Source: Sphingobacteriia bacterium (lineage in GTDB: Bacteria > Bacteroidota > Bacteroidia > Chitinophagales > Chitinophagaceae). Taken from it: 54,938 nucleotides of DNA. Below are positions 36,095 through 46,030 of the stretch, in pieces. Location of the stretch: contig CANGCK010000019.1 in the NCBI GenBank assembly GCA_947452295.1, positions 1 to 54,938 on the forward strand. The letters run 5' to 3'. The notes below the pieces were generated by a model. That model was not told where the DNA came from and searched no databases. It saw nothing but the letters and a program-made list of their open reading frames with translations. The position numbers and the translations under genes were made by a program. Each line of letters opens with the position of its first letter. Position 1 is the stretch's first letter.

Positions 36095-36106
36095 TTACTA
36101 GTTGCC

Positions 36107-36712
36107 TTATTTAAAGCGATAGGTTAATCCAATCCCATTAGAAGTAGTTCCAATCTGCCAATTTCCTAATTCTTTTTCTAATAATTTTCCATTTCGTCGA
36201 TGATTTCCATACTGTACAAGGTCAAAAATCAGTAAGAAAGCTCCTTGGAGTACCAAGCTATTGCCGAATCCGGCAGTTTCTTCATTGTTAACCCTGGCTC
36301 CTCGCTCTTTTAAATAGAGTCCGGTGGCAATATAGGCTGCGTCTAAACCAGTATTTAATAGTAATAATTTTTCTAATTTCTCTTGTTTTAAAAGGTTTTC
36401 TGCGAAGCTGTATTGTTTATTCATTTCTTTGCGAACCATCGCTAAACCAAACCCGGCAATGCCTAAGTTTACTGCATTGAAGTAGGTATTCATTTTAAAA
36501 AAAGCTTTATCACTTCCTTCGGCATTGGTAGAAGAAATACCACCTTGCACAATGTTAATACCCGCCCAAATGCCTAAAATGGTCATATTGGTTTTGTTTT
36601 TGTTGTTTCTATCAATGGCGATAGAGTCGCTCAAATTTGTTTGACTGTGGGCAAAATTGGCCATTAACACAAATAAAATAGGGATAGTGCGTAAAATAGT
36701 TTTTTGTCTCAT
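36107..36712 (-). CDS. Small membrane protein, DUF6992-like
   Basis: A signal peptide (MRQKTILRTIPILFVLMANFAHSQ) is followed by three to four hydrophobic segments, including MTILGIWAGINIVQGGI, YFNAVNLGIAGFGLAMV and TGLDAAYIATGLYL. The pattern WAGINI...F..MN.YFNAVNLGIAGF resembles a Bacteroidota family of uncharacterised integral membrane proteins (I recall it as DUF6992). It ends with IGLTYRFK, an aromatic-terminated strand reminiscent of outer-membrane proteins. Function unknown. It is divergent from secA across about 120 bases. Confidence 0.6.
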   Translation of the reverse strand: MRQKTILRTIPILFVLMANFAHSQTNLSDSIAIDRNNKNKTNMTILGIWAGINIVQGGISSTNAEGSDKAFFKMNTYFNAVNLGIAGFGLAMVRKEMNKQYSFAENLLKQEKLEKLLLLNTGLDAAYIATGLYLKERGARVNNEETAGFGNSLVLQGAFLLIFDLVQYGNHRRNGKLLEKELGNWQIGTTSNGIGLTYRFK

Positions 36713-36832
36713 ATTGGTCTCCTTTCAAAAGCGTACATTTGCGGCGCTCATTCAGAGTGCCAAATTGACTAAAAAATTTCTTTTGCACGCTGTTTGATTT
36801 GTTAAAATTTTTCATATTAGAGAAGTAATTAT

Positions 36833-39800
36833 ATGTTGAAGTTCATTTCTAAGTTATTTGGTGGTAGTAAAAGTGAAAAAGATGTTAAGCAGATAATGCC
36901 TATCATTGAAAAAGCGAATGTGTTTTATGCAGCATATGCATCACTCACTAATGACCAGCTTCGTGCAAAAACAGTAGAGTTTAAAGCCCGTATACAGGCC
37001 CATCTAACTTCCATCAATGAAGAAATAGCAGCCCAAAAAGCAGCGGCAGAGGCATTGCCCGAAACGGATATTCATGGTAAAGATGAAATTTACCAACAAA
37101 TAGATCAACTCAAAAAAGAGCGTGATCAACAAATAGAAGTGGCTTTGGCTGAAATTCAACCCGAAGCCTTTGCAGTTATTAAAGAAACAGCCCGCCGTTT
37201 TAAAGAAAATCCGGTGATAGCTGCTACTGCTACTCAACTAGATAGAGACCTGAGCGTTAAAAAAGCGTATATCACCATATCTGGCGATCAGGTAATGTTT
37301 AATAATACTTGGACGGCTGGTGGCGGAACCGTAACCTGGAATATGGTACACTATGATGTGCAATTAATAGGTGGTAGTGTGTTGCACCAAGGTAAAATTG
37401 CTGAAATGGCTACCGGAGAAGGTAAGACATTAGTATCCACATTGCCGGCTTATTTAAACGCTTTGGCAGGTGAAGGTGTACATATTGTAACGGTGAACGA
37501 TTATTTGGCAAAAAGAGATAGTGAATGGAACGGAACTATTTTTGAATGGTTAGGATTAACCGTTGACTGTATAGATAAGCATGAGCCGAATAGTGAATCA
37601 AGAAGAAAAGCATATTTAGCCGATATTACCTACGGTACCAACAATGAATTTGGTTTCGATTATTTAAGAGATAATATGGTACATAGTCCGGAGGAAATGG
37701 TGCAAAGAAAACATCATTTTGCGATGGTAGATGAGGTAGACTCGGTATTGATAGATGACGCCAGAACACCATTGATTATTTCTGGTCCTATTGGCCATCA
37801 AACAGGCGAGCAACAGTTTTTTGAGTTAAAGCCAAGAATCGAAAAATTAGTAGATTCACAGAAAAGAGCCACACAACAATTTTTAACTGAGGCAAAGAAA
37901 AAAATAGCCGAAGGCAATGACGATCCTAAAGATGGGGGATTGGCATTGTTTAGAGCCCACAGAGGACTGCCTAAAAACAGTGCGCTAATAAAGTACCTGA
38001 GTGAGCCTGGAATGCGGGTGAAATTGCAGAAAGCAGAAAATTTTTATTTAGCAGATCAGCAACGTGAAATGCCTAAGGCAGATGAAGAGCTTTACTTTTA
38101 TATCGACGAAAAAAATAATTCGGTTGAGTTAACCGATAAAGGTATTCAACTGATTACACGTTCGGGCGAAGATCAAAACTTCTTTGTATTGCCCGATATA
38201 AGTCTATCATTAGCCGGAGTAGACAACAATACTTCGCTATCCGCTGAAGAAAAATTACATCAAAAAGAAGCCATCATTAACGAATATTCGGTTAAAGCGG
38301 ATAGGATACATACGGTTCAGCAATTATTGAAGGCCTATACACTTTTTGATAAAGATGTTGAATATGTTGTATTAGATGGTGCAGTTAAAATTGTAGACGA
38401 ACAAACTGGTCGTATTTTAGATGGTCGTCGTTATTCGGATGGCTTGCACCAAGCAATTGAAGCAAAAGAGAATGTGAAGATAGAAGCAGCTACTCAAACG
38501 TATGCTACTGTTACCTTACAGAATTATTTTAGAATGTACCACAAGTTGGCGGGTATGACGGGAACTGCCGAAACTGAAGCGGCTGAATTGTGGGATATTT
38601 ATAAATTGGATGTGGTAAGTATCCCTACCAATGTTGTAGCTATTAGAATAGATGAGCAGGATTTGGTATTTAAAACCAAGCGCGAGAAGTTTGGCGCTGT
38701 GATTGACGAAATAGTAAAGATGCGCGAAGCAGGCCGCCCGGTGTTAGTTGGTACTACCTCTGTTGAAGTGAGTGAATTATTGAGTAGAATGTTGCGTCAA
38801 AAACAAATTCCACATAATGTATTGAATGCCAAGCAACATGCACGCGAAGCACAAATTGTGGCAGAAGCAGGTTTGGCTGGTGCTGTTACAATTGCTACCA
38901 ATATGGCGGGTCGTGGTACAGATATCAAATTAGGTGCTGGGGTAAAAGAAGCTGGTGGACTAGCGATATTGGGTACTGAGAGACATGAATCGAGAAGGGT
39001 AGATAGGCAGTTGAGAGGACGTGCCGGACGACAAGGAGATCCGGGTTCTTCATTGTTCTTTGTATCATTAGAAGATGATTTGATGCGTATGTTTGGTAGT
39101 GAGCGTATTGCTAAAGTGATGGATTTTGCCGGCTACAAAGAAGGCGAAGTGATACAACATAGTATGATTACCAAATCTATTGAACGCGCTCAACGTAAAG
39201 TAGAAGAAAATAATTTTGGGATTAGAAAGCGTTTGTTAGAATACGATGATGTGATGAATAAACAACGTACTGTTATTTATTCTAAAAGAAACCATGCATT
39301 GTTTGGAGAGCGTTTGGCAATGGACTTAGACAATGCTATGTATACTGTAGCAGAAGGATTGGTAGCTGCATACAAAGAAGACAATGACCATGAAGGTTTA
39401 AGATTGGCCGCCATTGTAAACTTTGGAATTGATACAACCATTGCTGCTGATGAATTGAGTAAATTGTCGGTAAATCAGTTGACCGAAAAATTGTATGCCG
39501 AATCAGTAACGAGGTACGAATTGAAGAAGCTAGATATGATGGCCAAGTCGCTTCCGGTATTTAAAAATATTAAACTGCAACAAGGCAATAATGTGAACAA
39601 TGTGATTGTTCCATTTACTGATGGTAAAAAACAAATGCAAGTGTTGGCCAATATGGAAAAAACCTTGCAAACCAAAGGAGCAGAGTTGGTAAATGCCTTA
39701 GAGAGATCAATAACCCTAGGTTTTATTGACGATGCCTGGAAAGAGCATTTGCGATCTATGGATGATTTGAAGCAAAGTGTGCAAACAGCCACTTATGAAC

Positions 39801-40156
39801 AAAAAGATCCATTAGTGATATATAAAATGGAAGCGTTTGATTTGTTTAGAAGAATGGACGAAGAGATTAATCGCGATATTGTTCAGTTTTTATGTCATGC
39901 TGCCATTCCGTTGGCAGAGGGCGATGAGTTGAAGGAAGGACGTCAAGAGAAAACAGATATGAGTAGGTTAAGTGCCAATAAAGATCAAATAGATGCTGCA
40001 GGGCAAGAATATGGCGCAAACGAAAATGATTACTATGACCCTAATCCAACAAAACAAGAGCCCATTAAAGTTGGTCCAAAAATCGGTAGAAATGATCCTT
40101 GTCCTTGTGGAAGCGGGAAAAAATACAAAGCTTGCCACGGAGCGGGGGGGAATTGA
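36833..40156 (+). CDS. secA: Protein translocase ATPase SecA
   Basis: The 1,107-residue protein carries [23 protein letters not shown] (Walker A near 195), [23 protein letters not shown] (Walker B near 300), [29 protein letters not shown] and [26 protein letters not shown] of the second helicase domain. It ends in the zinc-binding SEC-C motif [19 protein letters not shown]. It is longer than the Escherichia coli protein because of insertions normal for Bacteroidota. It pushes preproteins through SecYEG. The final codons GGG GGG AAT TGA run into a TTGATAAT-type repeat, so the last residues appear to be set by that repeat. Confidence 0.97.
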   Translation: MLKFISKLFGGSKSEKDVKQIMPIIEKANVFYAAYASLTNDQLRAKTVEFKARIQAHLTSINEEIAAQKAAAEALPETDIHGKDEIYQQIDQLKKERDQQIEVALAEIQPEAFAVIKETARRFKENPVIAATATQLDRDLSVKKAYITISGDQVMFNNTWTAGGGTVTWNMVHYDVQLIGGSVLHQGKIAEMATGEGKTLVSTLPAYLNALAGEGVHIVTVNDYLAKRDSEWNGTIFEWLGLTVDCIDKHEPNSESRRKAYLADITYGTNNEFGFDYLRDNMVHSPEEMVQRKHHFAMVDEVDSVLIDDARTPLIISGPIGHQTGEQQFFELKPRIEKLVDSQKRATQQFLTEAKKKIAEGNDDPKDGGLALFRAHRGLPKNSALIKYLSEPGMRVKLQKAENFYLADQQREMPKADEELYFYIDEKNNSVELTDKGIQLITRSGEDQNFFVLPDISLSLAGVDNNTSLSAEEKLHQKEAIINEYSVKADRIHTVQQLLKAYTLFDKDVEYVVLDGAVKIVDEQTGRILDGRRYSDGLHQAIEAKENVKIEAATQTYATVTLQNYFRMYHKLAGMTGTAETEAAELWDIYKLDVVSIPTNVVAIRIDEQDLVFKTKREKFGAVIDEIVKMREAGRPVLVGTTSVEVSELLSRMLRQKQIPHNVLNAKQHAREAQIVAEAGLAGAVTIATNMAGRGTDIKLGAGVKEAGGLAILGTERHESRRVDRQLRGRAGRQGDPGSSLFFVSLEDDLMRMFGSERIAKVMDFAGYKEGEVIQHSMITKSIERAQRKVEENNFGIRKRLLEYDDVMNKQRTVIYSKRNHALFGERLAMDLDNAMYTVAEGLVAAYKEDNDHEGLRLAAIVNFGIDTTIAADELSKLSVNQLTEKLYAESVTRYELKKLDMMAKSLPVFKNIKLQQGNNVNNVIVPFTDGKKQMQVLANMEKTLQTKGAELVNALERSITLGFIDDAWKEHLRSMDDLKQSVQTATYEQKDPLVIYKMEAFDLFRRMDEEINRDIVQFLCHAAIPLAEGDELKEGRQEKTDMSRLSANKDQIDAAGQEYGANENDYYDPNPTKQEPIKVGPKIGRNDPCPCGSGKKYKACHGAGGN

Positions 40157-40190
40157 TAATTGGTAATTGATAATTGATAATTGATAATGG
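40147..40190 (+). repeat. TTGATAAT-type repeat bridging secA stop and deoC start
   Basis: After a G run, AATTGATAATTGGTAATTGA and two further units fill the whole gap. The first unit contains the secA stop codon, and the last (GATAATGG) contains the deoC ATG. It is similar to the minus-strand sequence at 21671-21720. Confidence 0.7.
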
Positions 40191-40864
40191 ATAAACTAAA
40201 CGCAACCATCGACCACACCATCTTAAAACCTACTACACTTGTAGCAGATATAGAGAAGTTGTGTAATGAAGCCATGCAATATCAATTTGCAGCCGTGTGC
40301 GTGCCACCTAATTTTGTAAAAACAGCCAAAGCCCTTTTAGCAGGTTCCCCTGTGAAAGTAGCTACCGTAATTGGTTTTCCGTTTGGCTATTCAGCAGTTG
40401 AAGCCAAGCTGGCTGAGATTATTTTAGCCATGGTAGATGGTGCTGATGAATTAGATGTGGTTGTAAATATAAGTGCTATTAAAAATAATGATTGGCAGTA
40501 TTTAGCCAATGAGCTTAATCATATTTTACCTGTTATACGTAGTAAAGGAAAAGTAATTAAAGTTATTATTGAAAGTGGTGTTTTGACAGAAGATGAAATT
40601 GTTAAATGTTGTGAGTTGTATGGTGTTGCTGGAATTGATTTCTTGAAAACATCTACAGGTTATGCTGAAAAGGGAGCATCCATTGAAGCAGTTCAGTTAT
40701 TTAAAAAGCACCTTCCGGCAAATGTTCAAATTAAAGCATCGGGTGGAATACGTGATTATGCTTTTGCCAAAGCATTGGTAGACGCAGGGGCTACTCGTTT
40801 GGGTTGTAGTGCCGGAGTAGCTATTGTAACCGGGGCACCCATTGATAATGCAAATGGGTATTAA
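40187..40864 (+). CDS. deoC: Deoxyribose-phosphate aldolase
   Basis: The 225-residue protein starts MDKLNATIDHTILKPTTLVADIEKLCNEA. It has the class I aldolase residues: DELDVVVNISAIKNNDW near 89, VIKVIIESGVLTEDE near 126, the Schiff-base Lys in GIDFLKTSTGYAEKGAS near 153, and the phosphate-binding IKASGGIRDYAFAKALVDAGATRLGCSAGVAIV. It splits deoxyribose-5-phosphate to acetaldehyde and glyceraldehyde-3-phosphate in nucleoside salvage. I use the ATG at 40187; a reading from 40181 would need a TTG start. The start codon lies in the repeat that also holds the secA stop. Confidence 0.95.
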   Translation: MDKLNATIDHTILKPTTLVADIEKLCNEAMQYQFAAVCVPPNFVKTAKALLAGSPVKVATVIGFPFGYSAVEAKLAEIILAMVDGADELDVVVNISAIKNNDWQYLANELNHILPVIRSKGKVIKVIIESGVLTEDEIVKCCELYGVAGIDFLKTSTGYAEKGASIEAVQLFKKHLPANVQIKASGGIRDYAFAKALVDAGATRLGCSAGVAIVTGAPIDNANGY

Positions 40865-40880
40865 CTCCTATGTAACATTA

Positions 40881-40906
40881 TTCGCTGTAATGTAGCAATA
40901 ACTTTG
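40881..40906 (+). promoter_or_regulatory. Predicted promoter of the SPOR-domain gene
   Basis: TAACTTTG at 40899-40906 matches the -7 consensus exactly, with TTCG (one mismatch to TTTG) 14-18 bases upstream. It gives a leader of about 15-20 bases to the ATG at 40928. Confidence 0.5.
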
Positions 40907-40927
40907 CAGTGAAATTATTTTTACAAT

Positions 40928-41365
40928 ATGATTCGAATGAAATTGTTACTTGTTTTTTTTACCATGTTGGCTAGTTTATTGGGCAATGAAATAGCAGCCA
41001 ATGACTCTGTAATTATTGTTAAAGATGCCCGGTTAGATGTGTTGACTGTAAAGCAGTCTCTAATTAATAAGCGATCAGCAATGATGACTAGTACTGGTCT
41101 TTACAAAGGGTATAGGGTTCAATTAATTAGTACAACCAGCCGAGATGCAGCCCAGCAAGTGAAGACAGACATGATGGGTAAGTTTCCTGATCAAAAAATT
41201 TATATGTTATTTCAATCGCCCAATTTTAAAGTGCGAATAGGTAATTTCCTGAAGAGAAAAGATGCGGAAAGATTTAGGGTTCAACTAATCAGGTACTTCC
41301 CTCAAGGGGTATATATTGTAGAAGATGCAATAGATTATAAGCCAAAAGATGATGATATTTTTTGA
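40928..41365 (+). CDS. Secreted SPOR-domain protein
   Basis: An N-terminal signal sequence (MKLLLVFFTMLASLLGNEIAA, from an internal ATG at 40937 or with MIR before it) precedes a SPOR domain from residue about 61. The domain shows GLYKGYRVQLISTTSRDAAQQVKTDMMGKFPD then YMLFQSPNFKVRIGNFLKRKDAERFRVQLIRYFPQGVYIVED, with the paired aromatic and basic positions of the fold. SPOR domains bind peptidoglycan lacking stem peptides, often at division sites. At 145 residues it is little more than this domain. It is followed after 15 bases by the M20 peptidase gene. Confidence 0.85.
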   Translation: MIRMKLLLVFFTMLASLLGNEIAANDSVIIVKDARLDVLTVKQSLINKRSAMMTSTGLYKGYRVQLISTTSRDAAQQVKTDMMGKFPDQKIYMLFQSPNFKVRIGNFLKRKDAERFRVQLIRYFPQGVYIVEDAIDYKPKDDDIF

Positions 41366-41380
41366 ATCAAATAACAGTTT

Positions 41381-42559
41381 ATGTTATCCGAAAAAATTAA
41401 GTTACTTGCGAAGCAATATGCTCCTGAATTAATTGATGTTAGAAGGTATTTGCATGCACATCCGGAATTAAGTTACCAGGAATTTAAAACTGCAGCTTAC
41501 GTAAAAGACAAACTTACAGAATTTGGAATACCTTTTGAAAGTAAAGCCACTACAGGTGTTTTAGGTATTATAAAAGGAAATAATCCAGATAGCAGCGTTA
41601 TTGCTTTAAGGGCAGATATGGATGCACTGCCTATTTTGGAAGAAAACGACGTGCCCTATCAATCAATCAATAAGGGGGTGATGCATGCTTGCGGGCACGA
41701 TGTTCATACATCGATATTATTAGGCGCAGCCAAGATTTTAAATGAATTGAAAAACGAGTGGGAGGGGACTATAAAGCTCATCTTTCAGCCAGGTGAAGAA
41801 AAAAATCCGGGCGGTGCCAGTTATATGATTAAAGATGGAGTGTTAGAAAATCCAAAACCACAAGGCATAGTAGGGTTACATGTACATCCGGGATTAAATA
41901 TTGGTCAATTGAGTTTTAAGAAAGGTAGGGTAATGGCTAGTGCTGATGAGATTTATATTACTATTAGAAGTAAAGGTGGACATGCTGCAGCGCCTCACTT
42001 AACTGCCGATACGGTTTTAATAGCGTCGCACTTAATTGTTGGTTTGCAGCAAATAATTTCTAGAAACAACAATCCTACTTCGCCTTCTGTTTTATCGATT
42101 TGTTCAATTCAAGGAGGACATACTACTAACGTAATACCAAGTGAAGTAAAGTTGATGGGTACTTTTAGGGCGATGGATGAAACATGGCGATATAAGGCGC
42201 ATGCGCTTATTCAACAACAAGCCAAAGGAATAGTTGAGGGCATGGGTGCTGAATTAGACCTGCACATTGATATTGGATACCCTACGGTAGACAATGACCC
42301 TGCATTTACTGAGATTGCATGGAAACTTGCCGATGAATTTATGGGGAAAGAACATGTAGAAGAAACTGAAACCCGCATGGGTGCTGAAGATTTCGGCTAT
42401 TATACGCAAGTTATTCCGGGGTGTTTTTATCGGTTAGGTGTTAGAAATGAACAGAAAGGAATTGTACATCAGGTACATACACCCAAATTTGATATTGATG
42501 AAAATGCCATTGAAATAGGAGTTGGAATGATGGCATTTCTGGGCGTTAATTTGCGGTAA
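41381..42559 (+). CDS. M20-family amidohydrolase/peptidase
   Basis: The 392-residue protein has RRYLHAHPELSYQEFKTAAYV near residue 20, RADMDALPILEE near 83, the metal ligands in MHACGHDVHTSILLGAA near 104, FQPGEEKNPGGASYMI near 140, GLHVHPGL and METRMGAEDFGYYTQVIPG near the C-terminus. This is the M20D layout (hippurate/indole-acetyl-amino acid hydrolase or N-acyl-amino acid amidase). It probably removes acyl groups from amino acids or small peptides in the cytoplasm; the substrate cannot be fixed from sequence. It follows the SPOR gene closely. Confidence 0.9.
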   Translation: MLSEKIKLLAKQYAPELIDVRRYLHAHPELSYQEFKTAAYVKDKLTEFGIPFESKATTGVLGIIKGNNPDSSVIALRADMDALPILEENDVPYQSINKGVMHACGHDVHTSILLGAAKILNELKNEWEGTIKLIFQPGEEKNPGGASYMIKDGVLENPKPQGIVGLHVHPGLNIGQLSFKKGRVMASADEIYITIRSKGGHAAAPHLTADTVLIASHLIVGLQQIISRNNNPTSPSVLSICSIQGGHTTNVIPSEVKLMGTFRAMDETWRYKAHALIQQQAKGIVEGMGAELDLHIDIGYPTVDNDPAFTEIAWKLADEFMGKEHVEETETRMGAEDFGYYTQVIPGCFYRLGVRNEQKGIVHQVHTPKFDIDENAIEIGVGMMAFLGVNLR

Positions 42560-42856
42560 ATACCTGTTCTCCCCAATATTTAACGGTATGTTGATTTCCT
42601 GAATTAGTACATACAATTGTTGGATAATTTTACAATTCGGCAAATGGAAATTCATTATGCTGATTTGGTTGAGCAATTTTTAGCTGTAAAAAGACTACCC
42701 AAAATCATGGCGAACAGCTTAATTTAATTTATGTAGTAATTGAAAATTTGATGGATGAAAAAGTAGAACTAAAAAACTGGCAATCCAGAGAAAGAATTGA
42801 GTTTAAACCATCAGCTACGAAGGTCAGTTTTAAAATAAGTGGTAATTTGCAGTCCT
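42560..42856 (+). other. Intergenic region with a short protein-like frame before maeB
   Basis: The gap holds no full-size gene. A frame ending at 42864 (past the maeB start) looks protein-like from at least 42700: TTQNHGEQLNLIYVVIEN then MDEKVELKNW and [16 protein letters not shown]. It is described separately. No terminator was found in this gap. Confidence 0.4.
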
Positions 42857-42864
42857 ATGTCTAA
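42751..42864 (+). pseudogene. Possible remnant of a small lipoprotein, overlapping maeB start
   Basis: From an ATG at 42751 the frame encodes 37 residues (MDEKVELKNWQSRERIEFKP...), stopping at TAA 42862-42864, eight bases into maeB. The frame stays open upstream through IFSCKKTTQNHGEQLNLIYVVIEN, which resembles a lipobox (IFSC) and mature start, but has no ATG. In the adjacent frame MLIWLSNF ends at a T run just before that Cys. One lost or gained T would join them into a small lipoprotein. It could be a decayed gene or chance. Confidence 0.3.
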
Positions 42865-45187
42865 ACAGAAAAATTTAAGAAGGGAACAAGCGCTTGAATA
42901 TCATGCCAACGGTCGTCCCGGTAAGATAGAAGTTATACCTACTAAAGAGGCTAAAACACAGCGTGATCTGTCTTTGGCATATAGTCCGGGTGTTGCTGAA
43001 CCCTGTATAGAAATTAAAGAGAATCCCGAGGATGTTTACAAGTATACAGCTAAAGGCAATTTGGTAGGTGTGATTAGCAATGGAACAGCGGTATTGGGTT
43101 TAGGCGATATAGGTGCAGAGGCAAGCAAGCCGGTGATGGAAGGGAAGGCGGTATTATTTAAAATCTTTGCCGATATTGATGTGTTTGATATTGAAATCAA
43201 TGAAAAAGATCCGGTAAAATTTGTAGAAATAGTAAAGGCTTTGGAGCCCACTTTTGGCGGTATTAACTTAGAAGATATTAAAGCGCCTGAATGTTTTTAT
43301 ATAGAGCAGCAGCTGAAAGCACAAATGAATATCCCTGTGATGCATGACGACCAGCACGGCACTGCAATTATAAGCAGCGCAGCTATGTTGAATGCTTTAG
43401 AATTACAAAAGAAAAAAATCGACAAAGTACGATTTGTCGTTAATGGTGCGGGTGCTGCTGCAATGGCTTGTATACAATTATATGTAGCGTTGGGTGCAAA
43501 GTACGAGAACTTTATTGTATTTGATAAAGATGGGGTGTTACATGAAGGTAGAACTGATCTTGGTGAAATTCGAGCCAAATTTGCGGTAAAGAAAAGCAGT
43601 TGGACATTAGAATCGGCCATGAAAGATGCTGATTGTTTTTTAGGATTAAGTGTAGGTAATGTGGTAACTGCCGATATGGTGAAGAGTATGGCCAAAAATC
43701 CAATTGTTTTTGCCATGGCTAATCCCAATCCAGAGATTACCTATGAAGAAGCTACAAGAGTTCGTAAGGATGTAATTATGGCTACGGGTAGGACAGATTA
43801 CCCCAATCAGGTAAATAATGTACTGGGATTCCCATATATATTTAGAGGGGCTTTAGATGTGAGGGCTAAACAAATCAATGAGGCCATGAAATTAGCTGCG
43901 GTAAAAGCTATTGCCGATTTGGCTAAATCGCCTGTTCCGGATATTGTAAACATGGCTTACAATCAAAACAATATGTGTTTTGGCCCGGAATACATCATCC
44001 CAAAACCATTAGATCCACGGTTATTATCGAGCATTGCACCAGCAGTAGCTAAAGCTGCAATAGATAGTGGCGTTGCACAAAAAAATATTACCAACTGGGA
44101 TGCATATAAAGTAGAGTTAAATAAGCGTTTAGGGCTCGACAATCAATTGATAAGGGTTATTGGTACCAAGGCTAAAAAGAATCCCAAACGTTTAGTATTT
44201 GCAGAGGCAGATAACCTTAAAATTTTAAAGGCAGCTAGTATTATTTATGATGATGGTATTGCCTACCCTATTTTATTAGGAGATCCTGAAAAAATTAATA
44301 GGATAGCAGAACAGAATAATATTGATATTGCCGATATTCCAATTATTGATCCTCGTAGCGATGAAATGGAAGCCAAGCGAGAGTTTTATGGTGAGTTGTT
44401 TTTTAATAAACGCCGCCGTAAAGGCTTCAATCATTATGAAAGTATTAAGATAATGAAAGATCGCAACCATTTTGGTTGTATGATGGTTGAAACGGGCGAT
44501 GCCGATGCAATGTTATCGGGGCTAACAAAAAACTATGCAGAAGCTATCAGACCTGCATTGCAAATTATTGGTACCGATGAAGGTGTTAAAAAAATTGCCG
44601 GAATGTATTTACTGCTTACCAAAAAAGGGCCAGTATTTTTAGCAGATACAACGGTTAATTTTAATCCTACTGCAGAAGAATTAGCAGATATCACATTAAT
44701 GGTGGCTAAAGAAGTGCGTAACTTTAATTTAACTCCTCGTATTGCGATGTTGAGTTACAGTAATTTCGGTAGTAGTGATTCGCCTGAAGCAAGGCTTGTG
44801 GCAGAAGCAACAAAAATCCTTAAGCAAAGAAATCCTTCACTTATTGTAGATGGTGAAATGCAGGGAAGTTTGGCATTTAACAAAGAAATTTTGAAAGACA
44901 ATTACCCATTTAGTGAGTTGGTTGATGAAGATGTAAATGTGCTGATGTTCCCTAACTTAACTTCTGGTAATGTAACCTATAATTTGTTGAAAGAGTTGGG
45001 CGGAGCTGATGCTATTGGTCCAATATTGCTGGGGTTAAAAAAGCCTGTACATGTATTACAGCTAGGTAGTTCAGTACGTAATATCATTAATATGGCCATG
45101 GTGGCAGTTGTAGATGCGCAGTTAAAATGTAGAACAGATACAAAAGAAGAAGTGCAGCGCAGCAAATGGTGGAAAAGAAGGAAATAA
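42857..45187 (+). CDS. maeB: NADP-dependent malic enzyme (with phosphotransacetylase-like domain)
   Basis: The first 430 residues are the malic-enzyme part: [14 protein letters not shown] near residue 36, [31 protein letters not shown] near 72, [20 protein letters not shown] near 160, and [17 protein letters not shown] binding NADP. The remainder (from [16 protein letters not shown], about 455) is the phosphate acetyltransferase-like domain found fused in MaeB, ending around [29 protein letters not shown]. It converts malate to pyruvate and CO2, making NADPH. I use ATG 42857; a GTG start 18 bases earlier is less likely. Confidence 0.94.
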   Translation: MSKQKNLRREQALEYHANGRPGKIEVIPTKEAKTQRDLSLAYSPGVAEPCIEIKENPEDVYKYTAKGNLVGVISNGTAVLGLGDIGAEASKPVMEGKAVLFKIFADIDVFDIEINEKDPVKFVEIVKALEPTFGGINLEDIKAPECFYIEQQLKAQMNIPVMHDDQHGTAIISSAAMLNALELQKKKIDKVRFVVNGAGAAAMACIQLYVALGAKYENFIVFDKDGVLHEGRTDLGEIRAKFAVKKSSWTLESAMKDADCFLGLSVGNVVTADMVKSMAKNPIVFAMANPNPEITYEEATRVRKDVIMATGRTDYPNQVNNVLGFPYIFRGALDVRAKQINEAMKLAAVKAIADLAKSPVPDIVNMAYNQNNMCFGPEYIIPKPLDPRLLSSIAPAVAKAAIDSGVAQKNITNWDAYKVELNKRLGLDNQLIRVIGTKAKKNPKRLVFAEADNLKILKAASIIYDDGIAYPILLGDPEKINRIAEQNNIDIADIPIIDPRSDEMEAKREFYGELFFNKRRRKGFNHYESIKIMKDRNHFGCMMVETGDADAMLSGLTKNYAEAIRPALQIIGTDEGVKKIAGMYLLLTKKGPVFLADTTVNFNPTAEELADITLMVAKEVRNFNLTPRIAMLSYSNFGSSDSPEARLVAEATKILKQRNPSLIVDGEMQGSLAFNKEILKDNYPFSELVDEDVNVLMFPNLTSGNVTYNLLKELGGADAIGPILLGLKKPVHVLQLGSSVRNIINMAMVAVVDAQLKCRTDTKEEVQRSKWWKRRK

Positions 45188-45229
45188 ACACCACTTTTAG
45201 TGTTAAATCAATTAATATAATAACAATTC

Positions 45230-45970
45230 ATGTCAAGTTTTCTTACGCATTTTGGTACTTATTTGTTGATGTTAAAAGGCATGTTTACTAAGCCCGAAAA
45301 TTGGCGCATGTATTGGAAAGAGTTCATGCATCAGTGTGTTGAAATCGGTATAGGAGCGTTGCCAATTGTAGTAATCATATCACTTTTTTTGGGAGCGGTA
45401 ACCACCATCCAAACAGCATATCAATTGGTGAGTCCGTTGGTACCTCAAACTACAATTGCTCAAATTGTTCGGGATAGTATGATTTTAGAATTATCACCAA
45501 CAGTACTTAGCATCGTACTAGCGGGTGTGATAGGGAGTAAAATTGCGAGTGAATTGGGTAACATGCGCATCAGTGAGCAAATCGATGCGTTGGAAATAAT
45601 GGGTATCAATACCAAGAGCTATTTAGTATTACCTAAAATTACTGCAGCTTTAGTGGTAATACCTTGTTTAATTGTAATATCTGCCGTATTAGGTATTTGG
45701 GGTGGAAGAACTGCCGGGGAAATGGCAGGCATTTTGGCTTCAGATATTTTTGATATGGGCCTTCGGCAGAACTTAAATATTTACAATATAAATTTCGCAT
45801 TATACAAAGCATATACTTTTTCATTCATCATCAGTAGTATCTCTGCTTATTTTGGTTATAACGTAGCTGGAGGTGCACTTGAAATTGGCAGAGCAAGTAC
45901 AAAAGCGGTAGTGGTTAGCTGTATACTCATTTTAGTAGCAGATTACTTATTGGCTGCATTGCTATTGTAA
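45230..45970 (+). CDS. mlaE: MlaE-family ABC transporter permease
   Basis: The 246-residue membrane protein has VVIISLFLGAVTTIQTAYQL near residue 43 and the diagnostic block ELSPTVLSIVLAGVIGSKIASELGNMRISEQIDALEIMGINTKSYLVLPKITAALVVIPCL from about 83. This is the MlaE/YrbE signature, with five to six membrane segments. It forms the inner-membrane channel of the Mla phospholipid transporter with MlaF ATPase. In many genomes mlaE and mlaF adjoin; here the matching mlaF is at 32122-32907 on the opposite strand. The gene follows maeB by 42 bases. Confidence 0.92.
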   Translation: MSSFLTHFGTYLLMLKGMFTKPENWRMYWKEFMHQCVEIGIGALPIVVIISLFLGAVTTIQTAYQLVSPLVPQTTIAQIVRDSMILELSPTVLSIVLAGVIGSKIASELGNMRISEQIDALEIMGINTKSYLVLPKITAALVVIPCLIVISAVLGIWGGRTAGEMAGILASDIFDMGLRQNLNIYNINFALYKAYTFSFIISSISAYFGYNVAGGALEIGRASTKAVVVSCILILVADYLLAALLL

Positions 45971-46030
45971 ATGGAAAAATAAGTATTACCTTTATTTTGA
46001 TTGCTTTACATTTAGATAGAAGGTGTACTT

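Noticed and set aside
40147..40190. CRISPR-like array in the secA-deoC gap
   Set aside because: Units are 7-8 bases with no spacers; no cas genes are in the window.
45190..45215. Small inverted repeat AACAC/GTGTT before mlaE as terminator
   Set aside because: The stem is only five pairs, with no T tract; it could occur by chance.
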